In this document: piece after piece, positions 41,845-50,038 of the stretch
How the letters are laid out: every line of letters begins with the position of its first letter
How positions within the stretch are numbered: the stretch's first letter is position 1
Translations under genes and position numbers: made by a program
The notes under the pieces: model-generated
Told to the model about the DNA's origin: nothing
What the model saw: the letters and a program-made list of their open reading frames with translations, nothing else
Databases searched by the model: none
DNA from: Candidatus Leptovillus affinis
Lineage (GTDB): Bacteria; Chloroflexota; Anaerolineae; Promineifilales; Promineifilaceae
Assembly (NCBI GenBank): GCA_016705235.1
Contig: JADIYP010000006.1
Coordinates: forward strand, 372,001-436,000
Length of the DNA stretch: 64,000 nucleotides
Reading direction: 5' to 3'

Positions 41845-43123
41845 ATGCGACGCGAGATTGTTTTAGGGGCTTTGTTGTCTTTTTTTAGCCCTGATCGGCG
41901 TGGCCTTTTCCTTTTCCCTGCGTGATTACATTAACGGGGAGCCGGTCAGCGGCCAAACGGTGCAAGACACGCCCACGGCCGTTGCCCTCTCCCAGCTCCC
42001 CATACCTCCAGCCGACAATCTGTCCGTTAGCGCGGGGACAACTGTAGAGGCCACGGCCGTTTCCCTTCAACCCACTATTCCACCACCCGACCCACCAGCC
42101 GCCGAACCCGCCGCCCATACTGTCCAGGTGGGCGAAACCATGTTCCGCATCGCCGTCAACTTTGGCGTTTCCGTCGATGACCTGGCCGCCGCCAACGGCA
42201 TTACCGATCCCAGCCTGGTTTATGTCGGGCAAGTGCTGATCATTCCTGGTCAATTAGTCGCCGCCCCGGCAACGGATGGCGGTTTGGCCGCAACGGCCGT
42301 AACCCCATCACCCGCCAACCCGCAAACCAGCCCACCCACCAGCCCACCACCCAACCAACCCACCACTCTAAACGGCATCCCCCTCAACGCTATCGTCGTC
42401 ATGCCGCCCAACGTGCTGGCCAACGCCCGCGCCATTTATGCCCAGGGCCTACAGCTAGGCCGCAGCCCCCACGCCTTCGCCAAAGTCGGCGACAGCACCA
42501 TTGCCATCGATCACTTTCTCTCCCGTTTCGATGTCGGCCCCTATAACCTGGGCGACTACGCTTATCTCCAGCGGGTCATCGACTATTTTCCCGGTTCCTT
42601 TGGCCGCGACAGCGCCTCCGTGCGCATCGGCCTGCACGCCTGGACCGTCTTCGATCCCATTTGGGCCGACAAAAGCATCTGCACAGCCAATGAAACGGTT
42701 ATTGCTTGCGAATACCGCCTGCACAACCCCAGCATCGCCCTCATTCGCCTGGGCGCCAACGACGTAGGCGCGCCCACTCTTTATGACGAATACATGCGGC
42801 AAATTGTCCAATTCTCCATGGATAACGGTGTGATTCCGGTCTTGGGCACAAAAGCGGATCGTAACGAAGGCAGCAACCAGAACAACGACATCCTGCGCCA
42901 GATTGCCGCTGATTACCAGATTCCCCTCTGGGAATTCGAGCCTGTCGCCGCGACGCTGCCGGGCCGCGGCCTGGACGTTGATGGCGTCCACATGAACACC
43001 TTCTACGCCCACGATTACACCCAACCTGAAGCCTTCCAACGCGGCCACGCCATGAACAACCTCACTGCGCTCATGGTCCTGGATGCCATTTTAACCAACG
43101 TCATCCTCCCCACTGCCCCCTGA
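41845..43123 (+). CDS. LysM plus SGNH-hydrolase-like exported protein (paralogue 1 of 4; frameshift near start)
   Basis: ATG 41845 begins 'MRREIVLGALLSF', a signal anchor that continues as 'LALIGVAFSFSLRDYING' in the frame open from 41900; the join needs one T fewer in the T7 run 41880-41886. The mature part has a LysM domain (~80-130: 'AHTVQVGETMFRIAVNFGVS', peptidoglycan binding), a Pro/Thr linker and a ~250-residue SGNH-like domain with block I 'KVGDSTIAI' (GDS), block III 'RLGANDVGAP' (GxND) and block V 'DVDGVHMN' (DxxH). SGNH enzymes are esterases or acyltransferases acting on wall sugars or lipids. The substrate is unknown. Two more SGNH genes follow. Confidence 0.72.
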
Positions 43124-43151
43124 CCCGCATTCAGCCAGGATTCATCTCTTC

Positions 43152-43412
43152 AGACCCTAAGGGTTTAATCTCTCCAGACCCTAAGGGTTTAACCTCGATA
43201 GGTTTAATCTTGCGCCAGTTAAAACCCTTAGGGTCTCTCTTCAAACCCTTAGGGTCTCTCTCCAGACCCTAAGGGTTTAACCTCGAGAGGTTTAATCTTG
43301 CGCCAGTTAAAACCCTTAGGGTCTCTCTTCAAACCCTTAGGGTCTCTCTTTAGACCCTAAGGGTTTAACCTCGAGAAATTTAATCTTGCGCCAATTCAAA
43401 CCCTTAGGGTCT
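43152..43412. repeat. Family A repeat array after SGNH paralogue 1
   Basis: About eight cores (ccctaaggg/cccttaggg) with inner 'taatcttgcgccagttaaaa', arranged as nested inverted pairs. First part of the 603-bp gap 43124-43726. Confidence 0.82.
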
Positions 43413-43442
43413 TCGCCCATTCGGTAATGTTTTACACCATGA

Positions 43443-43640
43443 CATAGCTATGCGAATTTTAGTCACATAGCTATCTAACTGGTAATAGCATAACTATCTA
43501 ACTGGTAATAGCATAGCTATGCTACTAGTAGTCACATAGCTATCTAACTGGTAATAGCATAGCTATGCTGCTAGTAGTTACATAGCTATGCTGCTAGTAG
43601 TTACATAGCTATGCTGCTAGTAGTTGCATAGCTATTGTCG
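43443..43640. repeat. Nine-copy tandem repeat with an exact 23-bp period
   Basis: Units begin at 43443, 43466, 43489, 43512, 43535, 43558, 43581, 43604 and 43627, every 23 bp. Each starts with 'catagctat' (part of the palindrome catagctatg) and continues with one of three endings: cgaattttagtca, taactggtaatag or ctgctagtagtta. It lies directly upstream of SGNH paralogue 2. It looks like an operator or iteron array; 23 bp is about two helical turns. Confidence 0.85.
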
Positions 43641-43726
43641 TATGTGTTTTACCGCTTAACGGGTTGGCGTTGCTGCGTCATTTAAATGGTAAAATCTGCG
43701 GCAAATTTTGTAGGGTAGGTTGCTTA

Positions 43727-44782
43727 ATGCCATTTAGAATACAACGTTTGCTGGTAGGATTGATTTTGCTAGGCGCTTTGGTCGGCTGCGGACAGGCGGG
43801 AGGGGAAACGGCCGTTACCCTCGCCCCCGTCGCTACTGTACCCGCCATCTTAGAAAGCAGCGCCGAGAGCGGCGACGAACCTGGAATTGCTCCGCCAGCT
43901 ATTGGGGAAACGGCCGTGCCCGTTCCCCTTGAAGCGACGGCCACCTTGCCACCAACCAACACGCCCATGCCGCCGACGGCAACGGCCGTGCCGCCCACAC
44001 CCACGCCCACGCCATTACCGATCAACGGTATCCCCATCAGCGATATTGTGGTCTTGCCGCCGGCCGTACGCGAACACCTGCATGAGATTACGGCCGTAGG
44101 CCAGGCGCAGGGACGCGACCCCCAAACATTCTCCAAACTCGGCGACTCCACAAGTTTGAATCCCAACTTCATGGGCAAGTTCGACGATCCCACCGCCTAT
44201 AATCTAGGCGACTACGCCTTTCTACAGCCCACCATCGACTATTACCATGGCCACTTCGCCCGCTACGGCGTAGCCGCCCGCAACGGACTGCACTCCTGGT
44301 CGGTCTTCGACCCCCTATGGGCCGACAAAAAGTGGTGCGAACCCAACGAAGACGTACTAGCCTGCGAATTCCGCCTCAACAACCCCAGCATCCTCTTCGT
44401 TAAACTAGGTTCCAACGACTCCGGCGCACCATCCGGCTACAAATACAACATGCGGCAGGTGGTAGAAGTATCCCTTGCCAACGGTGTCATCCCTATATTG
44501 GTCACCAAAGCCGACCGCTTTGAAGGACCAGACAACATCAACAACCAAATCCTGCGCGAACTAGCCGCAGAATACAACGTCCCCCTGCTCGATTTTGATC
44601 TTGTTGCCGAAACATTACCCAATCGCGGCCTGAAAGAAAACGATGTCCACATGGTCGAGTTGGTTGGTCCCCATGACTTTACCCAGCCGGCCACCTTCCA
44701 AAGCGGCCACGCCATCCACGACCTAATCGCCCTGCTCATGCTAGACGCCATTCGCACAGAATTGGCAGCGGCGGCTCCGTAA
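43727..44782 (+). CDS. SGNH-hydrolase-like lipoprotein (paralogue 2 of 4)
   Basis: A 351-residue lipoprotein: signal with lipobox 'LVGCG', a Thr/Pro stalk ('ATLPPTNTPMPPTATAVPPT') and an SGNH-like domain with 'FSKLGDS' (block I), 'VKLGSNDSGAP' (GxND-like block III) and 'LKENDVHMVE' (DxH block V). The catalytic Ser, Asn, Asp and His are kept, so esterase or acyltransferase activity outside the cell is plausible. ATG 43727 is preferred to the longer frame from 43664 because it starts the signal peptide directly. Preceded by the 23-bp repeat array. Confidence 0.72.
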   Translation: MPFRIQRLLVGLILLGALVGCGQAGGETAVTLAPVATVPAILESSAESGDEPGIAPPAIGETAVPVPLEATATLPPTNTPMPPTATAVPPTPTPTPLPINGIPISDIVVLPPAVREHLHEITAVGQAQGRDPQTFSKLGDSTSLNPNFMGKFDDPTAYNLGDYAFLQPTIDYYHGHFARYGVAARNGLHSWSVFDPLWADKKWCEPNEDVLACEFRLNNPSILFVKLGSNDSGAPSGYKYNMRQVVEVSLANGVIPILVTKADRFEGPDNINNQILRELAAEYNVPLLDFDLVAETLPNRGLKENDVHMVELVGPHDFTQPATFQSGHAIHDLIALLMLDAIRTELAAAAP

Positions 44783-44792
44783 TAAAACCTTT

Positions 44793-44825
44793 AGAGAGGT
44801 CCAATCTTGGAGATTGGACCTCTCT
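44793..44825. repeat. Hairpin agagaggtccaatct...agattggacctctct (family D variant)
   Basis: 15-bp arms and a 3-nt loop, 10 bp after the SGNH paralogue 2 stop. Relative of 5179-5211 with changed outer bases on both arms, so pairing is conserved. Confidence 0.7.
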
Positions 44826-44938
44826 GAAATGAAGGCTTCTTGTCTCCAACCCCGGTTGGTGCAATTCCCATAAGCGCATATAATTCGGGCGATTTGGCAA
44901 ACTCCGGCCAGTTGACTGGCTATCTGAGGAATTTACGC

Positions 44939-45328
44939 ATGAATATACGCCTGATTGTTTTCCTACTATTCGTATCCGGCGGACTGCTTCTGCTGGCAGC
45001 TTGCGGCGGCGGCAACGGCGCAGGCGACCCCGCGCAAACCGTCGAGCAGTATCTCCAAGCAAAAGCGGATGGCGACGCCGACACCATTCGCGCCCTGCTC
45101 TGCGCCGATATGGAGCAGTTCTTAGAGCGCGAATCGCGCACCTTCGACAGCGTGAGCGGCGTCCACATTGATGGTATGGCCTGCACCCGCGATGGCAGCA
45201 GCGATGTGGTGCGCTGCGAAGGCAAAATTGTGGCCACCTACGGCACGGAAGACACCGAATTCCCGCTCACCAGCTACCGGGTTGTCCAGGAAGATGGCGA
45301 ATGGAAGTGGTGCGGCGAAGCGGGATAA
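44939..45328 (+). CDS. Small lipoprotein, NTF2-like (DUF4878-type) fold possible
   Basis: A 129-residue lipoprotein with signal 'LLFVSGGLLLLAAC' and the mature start 'CGGGNGAGDPAQTVEQYLQA'. The order helix ('AQTVEQYLQAKADGDADTIR'), Cys-containing strand pair, and terminal 'YRVVQEDGEWKWCGE' resembles DUF4878/NTF2-like lipoproteins, which lack known enzymatic roles. Four cysteines in the mature part may form disulphides. Start chosen at the signal peptide ATG. Confidence 0.65.
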   Translation: MNIRLIVFLLFVSGGLLLLAACGGGNGAGDPAQTVEQYLQAKADGDADTIRALLCADMEQFLERESRTFDSVSGVHIDGMACTRDGSSDVVRCEGKIVATYGTEDTEFPLTSYRVVQEDGEWKWCGEAG

Positions 45329-45335
45329 AGAGCGA

Positions 45336-45625
45336 AGACCCTAAGGGTTTGGCGGTGGGACGGCTTGTTTCTCACCAGAAGACCCTAAGGGTTTGGCCGT
45401 GGGACGGCTAATTCTCACGAGTAAACCCTTAGGGTCCTAAGGGTTTGGCGGGGGGCGGCTTGTTTCTCACGAGTAAACCCTTAGGGTCTGAGGAGAGAAG
45501 ACCCTAAGGGTTTGGCCGTGGGACGGCCTAATTCTCGCGAGTAAACCCTTAGGGTCGGAGGAGAGAAGACCCTAAGGGTTTGGCGGTGGGACGGCCTAAT
45601 TCTCACGAGTAAACCCTTAGGGTCT
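45336..45625. repeat. Family A repeat array before SGNH paralogue 3
   Basis: Five 'gaccctaagggtttggc.gtgggacggc' cores paired with 'ctcacgagtaaacccttagggtc', in tandem. It fills the 309-bp gap up to the 39-residue gene. Confidence 0.82.
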
Positions 45626-45637
45626 GAAGAGAGGCGT

Positions 45638-45757
45638 ATGCTAAATAAATTATTTAATCGAGAAAATCTGCTGGTCTTGGGGCTTTGCGCGCTGGTTATT
45701 TTGTTGATCATCGTCTCAACAGACAGCGCGCCACAGTGGATTTACCAGGGTTTTTAA
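45638..45757 (+). CDS. 39-residue single-span membrane peptide overlapping the SGNH gene
   Basis: ATG 45638 (with GAGAGG upstream) to TAA 45755-45757. The peptide starts 'MLNKLFNRENLL', has a hydrophobic segment 'VLGLCALVILLIIVS' and ends 'APQWIYQGF'. The TAA overlaps the ATG of SGNH paralogue 3 (TAATG), a typical sign of coupling and strong evidence that the frame is real. One-span peptides with a C-terminal aromatic motif are known next to MBOAT/SGNH acylation genes (DltX, ending in a Tyr-containing FxYNxF-like motif). The resemblance is limited to size, topology and the aromatic end, and no MBOAT gene is in the window. Confidence 0.6.
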   Translation: MLNKLFNRENLLVLGLCALVILLIIVSTDSAPQWIYQGF

Positions 45758-46857
45758 TGATGCCTACCTTGCTGCACCTGATTTCTACCCGGACACCCCG
45801 GACCTTCACTCATCAAACAGTCCTGGTGATGGGATTGGCGCTCTTGCTGCTGCTAACGGCTTGCGGCGGCGGGGATACGGCCGTTGCCGCCATCGCCCTC
45901 ACTGTAGAAGCCACGGCCGTTCCCCCCACCGCCGCGCCGACGATACCCCCTACAGCCACCCAACCACCGCCCACGCCGACCCAAGAACTGGCCCCACCAC
46001 CCACCTTCACCATTGTGCCAACAGAAACGCCAACCAGTGAACCAACCATTACCCCGACGGCTACGGCAACGGCCGTTCCCCCACAAAATATGGTTAACGG
46101 CCTGACCATTAACCAATTCCTGTTGATGGACGAAGACGTGCAGGCCCATGTCCGTGAAATCTACACGCTTGGGCAGGAGTTAGGACGCAACCCACGCACC
46201 TTCTCCAAAGTAGGCGACAGTGTGGTGCTGACGCCCCATTACCTGGCGCGGTTCGACAGCGAACAGTACAAACTGGGCATCTATGCCAACCTGCAAACCA
46301 CCATCGACCAATTTGCCGGGTCGTTTTCTCGCTTTGGGCAGGTGGCCCACGTTGGGCTATCCTCGCGCACGCTCTACGAGCTAGGCTGGGCCGACGAAGA
46401 ACTGTGTCTGGCCGATGAAAACGCCGTTGACTGCGAGATTCGTCTGAATAACCCCAGCATCTTCCTCATCCGTCTGGGAACCAACGACCAGGTGCCGGCG
46501 GCTTATGAAACCAATATGCGCAAGCTGATCGAACATTTGTTAGAAGAAGGCATCATCCCTGTGCTAGGCACAAAGGCTGATCGGTTTGATGGGGAAGCCA
46601 ATACCAACAATCTTATTTTGCATGAATTGGCAGCCGAATACCGGATTCCGCTGTGGGATTTTGACCTCGTGGCCCAATCTTTGCCGGATCGCGGCTTATC
46701 TGGCGACAACATTCACCTGACCATGTCCGGGGCCAACGATTACACCAAGGCGGACGTGTTTGAAAAGGGCTACCCGATCAGCGACTTGACGGCGTTGATG
46801 GTGCTGGACGCCATTCGCCAGACAGTCACGGCCGTTACGCCGCCCGCCACGCCATAA
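45757..46857 (+). CDS. SGNH-hydrolase-like lipoprotein (paralogue 3 of 4)
   Basis: A 366-residue lipoprotein. The signal peptide runs to lipobox 'LLLTACG' (Cys ~35), a long Thr/Pro stalk follows ('PTQELAPPPTFTIVPTETPT') and then the SGNH-like domain: 'FSKVGDSVVL' (block I), 'IRLGTNDQVP' (block III), 'LSGDNIHLTM' (block V). ATG 45757 overlaps the stop of the 39-residue peptide; a second ATG directly follows (45760). The enzymatic residues are retained. Paralogue 4 starts 6 bp after its stop. Confidence 0.75.
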   Translation: MMPTLLHLISTRTPRTFTHQTVLVMGLALLLLLTACGGGDTAVAAIALTVEATAVPPTAAPTIPPTATQPPPTPTQELAPPPTFTIVPTETPTSEPTITPTATATAVPPQNMVNGLTINQFLLMDEDVQAHVREIYTLGQELGRNPRTFSKVGDSVVLTPHYLARFDSEQYKLGIYANLQTTIDQFAGSFSRFGQVAHVGLSSRTLYELGWADEELCLADENAVDCEIRLNNPSIFLIRLGTNDQVPAAYETNMRKLIEHLLEEGIIPVLGTKADRFDGEANTNNLILHELAAEYRIPLWDFDLVAQSLPDRGLSGDNIHLTMSGANDYTKADVFEKGYPISDLTALMVLDAIRQTVTAVTPPATP

Positions 46858-46863
46858 CTTTCC

Positions 46864-47949
46864 ATGACCAACCGCAATCGCCCACACATTCTGCCTCGCC
46901 TGGGGTTCATTGGTCTGTTTACGGCCGTTATCCTGCTCGTGTTATCCGGCTGCGCGCCACACGCTTCCCAGGCTGCCACTTTGCCCACACTGCGACCCAC
47001 GGCCGTCTCGCCCCAGGACACGGCCACAGCTACAGCAGCAGCGTTGCCTACCAGTACCCCCAGCCCAACTGCTACTCATACGCCAACGATCACGCCATCA
47101 CCCCCACCCACGAGTACACCGACCATTGCCCCCAGCCCAACGGCCGTGCCTTCCAGCCAACAAATTAATGGCCTGACAAAAGATACCTTTATCATTTTGC
47201 CAACGGCCGTGCAAAACCACATCCGCGAGATTTACGCCGCCGGGCAGGAAATGGGACGCCGGCCGCAAGTCTTCTCCAAACTGGGCGACAGCGGCGCGGC
47301 GACGCCCGACTTCCTCATGCGTTTCGACCAGCGCACGTTTGATTTGGGCGATTATGCCTACCTCCAGCCAACCATCGACTATTACAAAGGCTCCTTTGTT
47401 CACTTTGGCGCGGCGCTGCACATTGGGCTGCACGCAACGGCCGTATTCCTCACCGATCTGGTCACAGAAGAACTATGCAACGACTTTGAAGATATGCTGA
47501 GCTGCGAATTTCGCCTCAGCAACCCCAGCATCTTGCTCATTGCCCTGGGAACCAACGACGAAAGCGACGAATTTGACGACCGCATGGAAAAGATAGTCGC
47601 CTTCACCATCGATCACGGCGTCATCCCGGTGTTGATCACCAAAGCCGACCGCCACGAAGGGGCAGATAACCGCAACAACAACGATGTGCGCCGCATCGCC
47701 GCCAAGTATAATGTCCCTTTGCTTGATTTTGACCTGCTCGCGGAGACCCTACCGAATCGCGGCCTGACCACCGACAACACCCACCTGACCCATTACGGCC
47801 CGTTCGAGTACACCTCGCCGGAAGCTTTTGAGCGCGGTTACAGCGTGTACAACCTGGCGACAATCATGATGCTGGATGAAATACGGCGCGTTTTGGCAGA
47901 ACCGGCCGTAAACACGCCGACTATGAATTATAGATTCGTGCAAGAGTGA
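46864..47949 (+). CDS. SGNH-hydrolase-like lipoprotein (paralogue 4 of 4)
   Basis: A 361-residue lipoprotein: lipobox 'LVLSGCA', stalk 'ALPTSTPSPTATHTPTITPS', SGNH-like domain with 'FSKLGDSGAA' (block I), 'IALGTNDESD' (block III) and 'LTTDNTHLTH' (block V). Near the middle all paralogues share 'DYAYLQPTIDYY' and 'GLHATAV'-like strands plus 'DFDLLAETLPNRGL'. It is 6 bp from the stop of paralogue 3 and most likely cotranscribed. The four copies differ mainly in anchor and stalk. Confidence 0.75.
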   Translation: MTNRNRPHILPRLGFIGLFTAVILLVLSGCAPHASQAATLPTLRPTAVSPQDTATATAAALPTSTPSPTATHTPTITPSPPPTSTPTIAPSPTAVPSSQQINGLTKDTFIILPTAVQNHIREIYAAGQEMGRRPQVFSKLGDSGAATPDFLMRFDQRTFDLGDYAYLQPTIDYYKGSFVHFGAALHIGLHATAVFLTDLVTEELCNDFEDMLSCEFRLSNPSILLIALGTNDESDEFDDRMEKIVAFTIDHGVIPVLITKADRHEGADNRNNNDVRRIAAKYNVPLLDFDLLAETLPNRGLTTDNTHLTHYGPFEYTSPEAFERGYSVYNLATIMMLDEIRRVLAEPAVNTPTMNYRFVQE

Positions 47950-48096
47950 GATCAGGGTTTTCCCCAAAGTGCGCTTCAATCAACTCGAATGAAAATAACC
48001 GAGAAACAGCGCAAATGGCCAGCTAAATCACGGCAACTTGATCGCTTCATGGAAACCGAGCCTGTTTTGGCACGAGGCGTTTGGCAACAAGCCAAC

Positions 48097-48243
48097 TCAA
48101 TCATTCCGCATCAGACGAAGTAGTTCCGCCACAAACCCGTCTATATTCTCTCTGTTTTGCAACACAAAATGAACATCCATAGACGTCGGCAGCAGGCCGG
48201 ATTGAGTGGTAATGGGAACGGCCGTATCTACTTCTGAAAAGAA
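48097..48243 (-). pseudogene. Remnant of a DJ-1/PfpI-like gene (C-terminal end only)
   Basis: Reading leftward, 48243 to 48097 encodes 'DTAVPITTQSGLLPTSMDVH' then 'ENIDGFVAELLRLMRND' and stop. This aligns with the C-terminus of the DJ-1-like protein at 49326-49799 ('RTAVPVATQSRLLTSLLESH', 'DDLEGFITHLVRFLLN'). No N-terminal part, start codon or ribosome-binding site is present. It is therefore a truncated duplicate, ~1.2 kb from the intact copy. The rest of the gap 47950-48396 holds only a hairpin. Confidence 0.65.
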
Positions 48244-48268
48244 AAAAAATGAAACAACTTACGAAACT

Positions 48269-48320
48269 GAGACTGGAGACTAGGGACTGGTTCAATCTCC
48301 AATCTCTAATCTCCAGTCTC
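48269..48320 (-). terminator. Hairpin gagactggaga...tctccagtctc, possible terminator of the secreted-protein gene
   Basis: 11-bp arms with a 30-nt loop containing a second repeat ('caatctccaatctctaat'). It lies 77 bp past the stop of the leftward gene 48397-49218. No T-run; assignment as terminator is tentative. Confidence 0.35.
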
Positions 48321-48396
48321 CTGTATATTATTTACTCTGGGTTCCTAAAAATGGCACTATTTCAACAACCAGTCTAATAATTACATCCCAGTTTAG

Positions 48397-49218
48397 TTAT
48401 TGTGTTAACAAAGGCACCTCTGCTTCTGGCACAGCATTAGCAAATGACGTGTGATAAGAAGGTACCCCGTCCAGACTACAATCTACACCATATTCACTGG
48501 CCGTAGTCCCATCTCCTTGCCAATACTGTGAAGTCAGCAAATACCACTCACTATCGCCTTCTGGTTGCCACCACACACGTACATATTGTGGAGCTGGCAC
48601 GGGTACGGTGGAATTGTTAATTCGCTCTCCTGCTTTAATATCCCAGGTTTTAAGTGTTCTGCCTTCTCTGCGGCTCATTTCTCCAAACTGCACATTGAAA
48701 CTTACCTTGCCATTGGTCGGCGCTGTATCGGTTGTAAACAAAGGTACATTTCTAACGCACTGCCCACCAATATTTGCTGTTCCGCCGAAATCAGCGCCAC
48801 ACGCACCCTGTAAATAAGCCGAAACGGCTGATGGGTCCGTTGAAAAGGCATATGAATAAGTAGCTGGTGGGAAAGGTGTGGAATTCAAACTATTCAATAT
48901 AGCAGAATTATCGCCCGCCGCCGCCTGTGACGAACCCATGTAGGCATACTCCTGATCACCAGAATACCAGTTCGAAGCTACAATATTACTGCTAAAGATA
49001 ATGTTAAACTCATCGTCATTGGGAACACCACCGGAATCACATACCCCAAAATAGACGGTGGCTTCCTGCTGGCAGGTGAAGGGGATTTCTAATGACGATA
49101 GTGCTGGGATACTACTTGTTTGGAAAGCTTCACAATCAGCAGTAGGGCTGGCGCTTACCGTAGCCGCTAATACACCCACAACAAGCAACAATATACTTAA
49201 AACTAAAACTTTTTTCAT
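48397..49218 (-). CDS. Secreted protein of unknown function
   Basis: A 273-residue exported protein. Signal peptide 'MKKVLVLSILLLVVGVLAAT' is cleaved around 'VSASPTA'. The mature part is beta-rich, with six or more cysteines ('SPTADCEAFQ', 'PFTCQQEATVYFGVCDSGG', 'GACGADFGG', 'GQCVRNVP', 'YGVDCSLDG') that probably form disulphides, and polar strands such as 'TVPVPAPQYVRVWWQPEGDS'. No family recognised. ATG 49218 is preferred over the longer frame (from 49245) because AAGGAGGG sits just upstream. It is lower in GC than its neighbours, which may indicate transfer. Confidence 0.65.
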   Translation of the reverse strand: MKKVLVLSILLLVVGVLAATVSASPTADCEAFQTSSIPALSSLEIPFTCQQEATVYFGVCDSGGVPNDDEFNIIFSSNIVASNWYSGDQEYAYMGSSQAAAGDNSAILNSLNSTPFPPATYSYAFSTDPSAVSAYLQGACGADFGGTANIGGQCVRNVPLFTTDTAPTNGKVSFNVQFGEMSRREGRTLKTWDIKAGERINNSTVPVPAPQYVRVWWQPEGDSEWYLLTSQYWQGDGTTASEYGVDCSLDGVPSYHTSFANAVPEAEVPLLTQ

Positions 49219-49325
49219 GGTACCCTCCTTGGGTTTCCGTGTCAATTGATAAATATTTATTTGAGTTACATCATTATCGAGACAACGATTTTCGTATTCA
49301 ATTCATATTTCCCTCCCTAAATTCT

Positions 49326-49799
49326 TCACAAACTAAACCAATCAATTCTATTTAGCAAAAAGCGTACCAAATGCGTTATAAACCCTTCCAGGTCGTCACC
49401 ATTTTGGGTAATGAAATGAGATTCTAGTAATGACGTAAGCAATCTGGATTGCGTGGCAACGGGAACGGCCGTTCTCATCACTCCCACCCTGCCTTCTTGC
49501 TCAATCACTGTATTAAGCAAACGATGTACACGCGGGTCTATCAGCAGCATCGTGGCGCACTGCCGGCCGCCTGGAATCACAACCAATTTTAGTGCCCCAT
49601 AGTCTCCAACCTCATCCAGCGCCACGTCAGGACAAATAGATAACCCATGCCAGCCAGTAACCTGTCTCGATGTAAGTCCCACCAACGACACCGGCAAACT
49701 AGCCTTGCGCAGTTGTGTCATGCATGGAATCACTTCCGCTTCTTCAAACCCAGGGGCTAATAGGATAAGCACTTTGTTCTTAAAATCGGCGGTAGTCAT
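49326..49799 (-). CDS. DJ-1/PfpI-fold protein lacking the catalytic cysteine (copy A)
   Basis: A 157-residue protein with DJ-1/PfpI-like order: 'KVLILLAPGFEEAEVIPCMT', 'LRKASLPVSLVGLTSRQVTG', 'LKLVVIPGGRQCATMLLIDP', 'VHRLLNTVIEQEGRVGVMRT'. In active members the segment after the last strand carries the nucleophilic Cys (as in 'AAICAGP'); here the place reads 'VGVMRTAVPV', so a pseudoenzyme is likely. A conserved C-terminal helix follows ('DDLEGFITHLVRFLLN'). It is divergent from the NB-ARC ATPase at 50039; the same pairing recurs at 61.8-64 kb. The start at 49799 is the best fit to the fold, though the frame opens to 49922 and no clear ribosome-binding site is seen. Confidence 0.65.
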   Translation of the reverse strand: MTTADFKNKVLILLAPGFEEAEVIPCMTQLRKASLPVSLVGLTSRQVTGWHGLSICPDVALDEVGDYGALKLVVIPGGRQCATMLLIDPRVHRLLNTVIEQEGRVGVMRTAVPVATQSRLLTSLLESHFITQNGDDLEGFITHLVRFLLNRIDWFSL

Positions 49800-50038
49800 G
49801 TCACACGCTTGATGGTTTAATACCCTTTTGTATTTTACGTGTAAGAAGGTTGCTTGTTGATGAAAATGCCCAAAAACCAGCACGATTCGACTGGCTGCTT
49901 CTGAAAAATGGTGAATAGCCATCTTTTCAAAAGTCTTCTACACTATACAGAAATTTATTTGCGCTGATTTATCACATCTCTGCGACTTTCCGCGCAAAGG
50001 GTGCAAAACTTGCGCAAGATTGCCTTTAACGGGAGGGC

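Noticed and set aside
43152..43412. tRNA or structured RNA gene in the repeat-rich gap
   Set aside because: The pairing is explained by family A repeat arms; no cloverleaf or T-loop signature was seen here or elsewhere in the window.
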